This document shows positions 62,524 through 64,000 of a DNA stretch of 64,000 nt, one piece after another. The position numbers were made by a program, and so were the translations under genes. The DNA lies in the NCBI RefSeq assembly GCF_905475465.1, contig NC_062238.1, positions 5,188,501 through 5,252,500 on the forward strand, given 5' to 3'. The notes below the pieces were generated by a model. That model saw only the letters and a program-made list of their open reading frames with translations, was not told where the DNA came from and ran no database searches. How positions within the stretch are numbered: the first letter of the stretch is position 1; each line of letters starts with the position of its first letter. The stretch comes from Pieris napi. Its lineage: Eukaryota; Arthropoda; Insecta; Lepidoptera; Pieridae.

Positions 62524-62764
62524 CCCTGCGATTCTGTAACTCACTTTTCGAACTCACACAACGGTTTTCGCATCGGCGGTCGCTCTCAAATCAGTCGTGA
62601 AGCAGTCATTTTATGATTTCGCATTCTGAAAAGGTGGGAGCTAGTAGTTTATTGTTTATCAGAATGCCAAATCATAAAATGACTGCTTCACGACTAATTT
62701 GAGAGCGACCGCCGATGCGAAAACCGCTGTGTGAGTTCGAAAAGTGAGTTACAGAATCGCAAGG
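62524..62764. mobile_element. Foldback MITE (mirror of copy D)
   Basis: Exact mirror of 52527-52767, including the single inter-arm mismatch. Confidence 0.9.
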
Positions 62765-63115
62765 CAGCACATAATTAATATTGGCTTCACTCCGGATTTT
62801 CAGACGGTGTCGTGGGAATTTCTTTTTAAACCTATACTTGCCAAATAAAAACTCTCGAACCAAAAAGATGCTTAAAAAAGTATTCAGATAGATACATATC
62901 ACAATGAAGAAAAGAATGTGAATGTTTGATGTTCCTCTGCCTTTAGGCAAAACAACTATGTATTTATTTTATTATTGACATTGTTACGAGGAAAATAATC
63001 ATTTACGGATCAAAATGTCGACGTTTACAGAAGGGCTTAGTTGAGGGACCATTGGTGTATTTAATTTAAAAATAAGTTGGATTATTATACAGTAATAAAG
63101 AAATTTATTAATATA

Positions 63116-63472
63116 CTACCTGACCCGGCAAACGTTGCTTTGACATGTATAATATTTCTAGGAAACATGTTTTTAGTTCAATAAAAATAACTATCTACTA
63201 GAAAAATAGGGGTTGATCATAGAGGGGTGATAATTAAGGGTTGTATGTATTTTTGTATGCTGTATCATAAAAAAATAAAAACAAAAAATTATCTAAAAAA
63301 TAAAAATTTAGGGGTGCTCACCCTTAACATTTAGGGGGTTGAAAGATAGATAGATAGTAGCCCATTCTCAGACTTACTGAATATGCATAAAAATTACATA
63401 AGAATCGGTGGAGCCGTTTCGGAAGAGAATGGGAACAAACATTGTGACACGAGAATTTTATATATTCGAAGA
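63116..63472 (-). mobile_element. Non-autonomous Helitron (mirror of 51819-52175)
   Basis: Mirror image, with the same altered terminal tetranucleotide. Confidence 0.82.
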
Positions 63473-64000
63473 TATATAATAAAAATGAGCTGTCAATTGC
63501 TGTCACATAGTAACAAATGATAAAGAAGAGCTTCCACAGAAACTAAAAATAAGAATTCTCAGTTCTCATTATGTAGTTGTTTTCTACGACCTCTATTATT
63601 CTGCTGTTCCTATTATTGTCCAACGCAGCCTTGACACTAGTAGTACCAGTATGTACAAGTAGAACCAAATATAGCATATGTGGAGTAGATCTTTTATATA
63701 TACGTGAAACAACATTGTAACAGCCTTAGTAGTTGTTAGTTAATTCTTAACTTTATTTTATCATTGGGCTATATTTCACTTCTAGAACTTATTTTTAAAA
63801 AACTTTAGAATTTCAAAATAAGTTATATTCAGTTATATAATGTTTGTATTCTTCTTCAGTCGCGCTCTTCATTTCTGAAGTTTGTGTTGTGTTAGTGGCG
63901 CCGGACAATAATATTTTTTTAGACAAATTTAAATATGATGTCTATAGCAATTGACAGTTCATTTTTGAATACAATAATTTTTAAAACTCTGAATTGAATA

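Larger units (their letters stand above)
58074..64000 (-). repeat. Right arm of giant palindrome
   Basis: Exact reverse complement of 51291-57217 in every stretch compared. It begins right after the spacer with ATAGATGGACGTCGAG and runs to the window end without losing register. Confidence 0.95.

Overview
The window reads as animal nuclear DNA and most probably comes from a butterfly or moth. It is strongly AT-rich. I recognise no host protein-coding gene, tRNA gene or rRNA gene. Nearly every structured stretch is a transposable element or a relic of one. The lepidopteran assignment is an inference from the repeat set: tRNA-derived SINEs with a lepidopteran-type body, short non-autonomous Helitrons with A^TC...CTAG^T ends, and retrotransposon 3' tails of a type I know from moth and butterfly genomes.

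Layout. At 0-5 kb there are pogo/Tigger-like terminal repeats (262-448) and a 270 bp element with perfect 53 bp inverted ends (4747-5016). At 8-13 kb there are two SINEs with clear target-site duplications, two Helitron-type elements and two retrotransposon tails. At 16-19.3 kb, on the minus strand, lies a nearly complete one-ORF non-LTR retrotransposon: C2H2 zinc finger, reverse transcriptase with YLDD, a Cys/His motif and a restriction-like endonuclease, with a single frameshift near the C-terminus. Short 3'-end fragments of related elements recur at 24.3 and 37.3 kb. At 20.6-21.4 kb there is a jockey-like LINE ruin. At 22-34 kb there are three copies of a 241 bp foldback MITE (one of them internally deleted), a SINE and a Helitron. 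At 30.6 kb and 45.6-46.6 kb there are copies of a non-autonomous DNA element with GAAGTGAAACTTC ends, the second carrying an inverted copy of the same family inside it. The rest of 24-51 kb is mostly unrecognised AT-rich sequence.

From 51291 to the window end (64000) the sequence is one giant palindrome. Position i pairs with position 115291-i. The arms are at least 5927 bp and flank an 856 bp single-copy spacer (57218-58073). Every stretch I compared was identical, and the coordinate relation never shifts, so no net indel separates the arms. Each arm holds a Helitron, a foldback MITE, a PIF/Harbinger remnant with TTA target duplications, a possible LTR fragment and an old SINE. These elements therefore predate the duplication. 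This is either a very young or conversion-maintained palindrome, for instance on a sex chromosome, or an assembly or library artefact. It is the most important thing to check in the window.

Nothing here looks like an operon or a pathway. The functional content is the life cycle of mobile elements: one element that once encoded its own reverse transcriptase and endonuclease, and many non-autonomous elements that depend on enzymes not encoded in this window.
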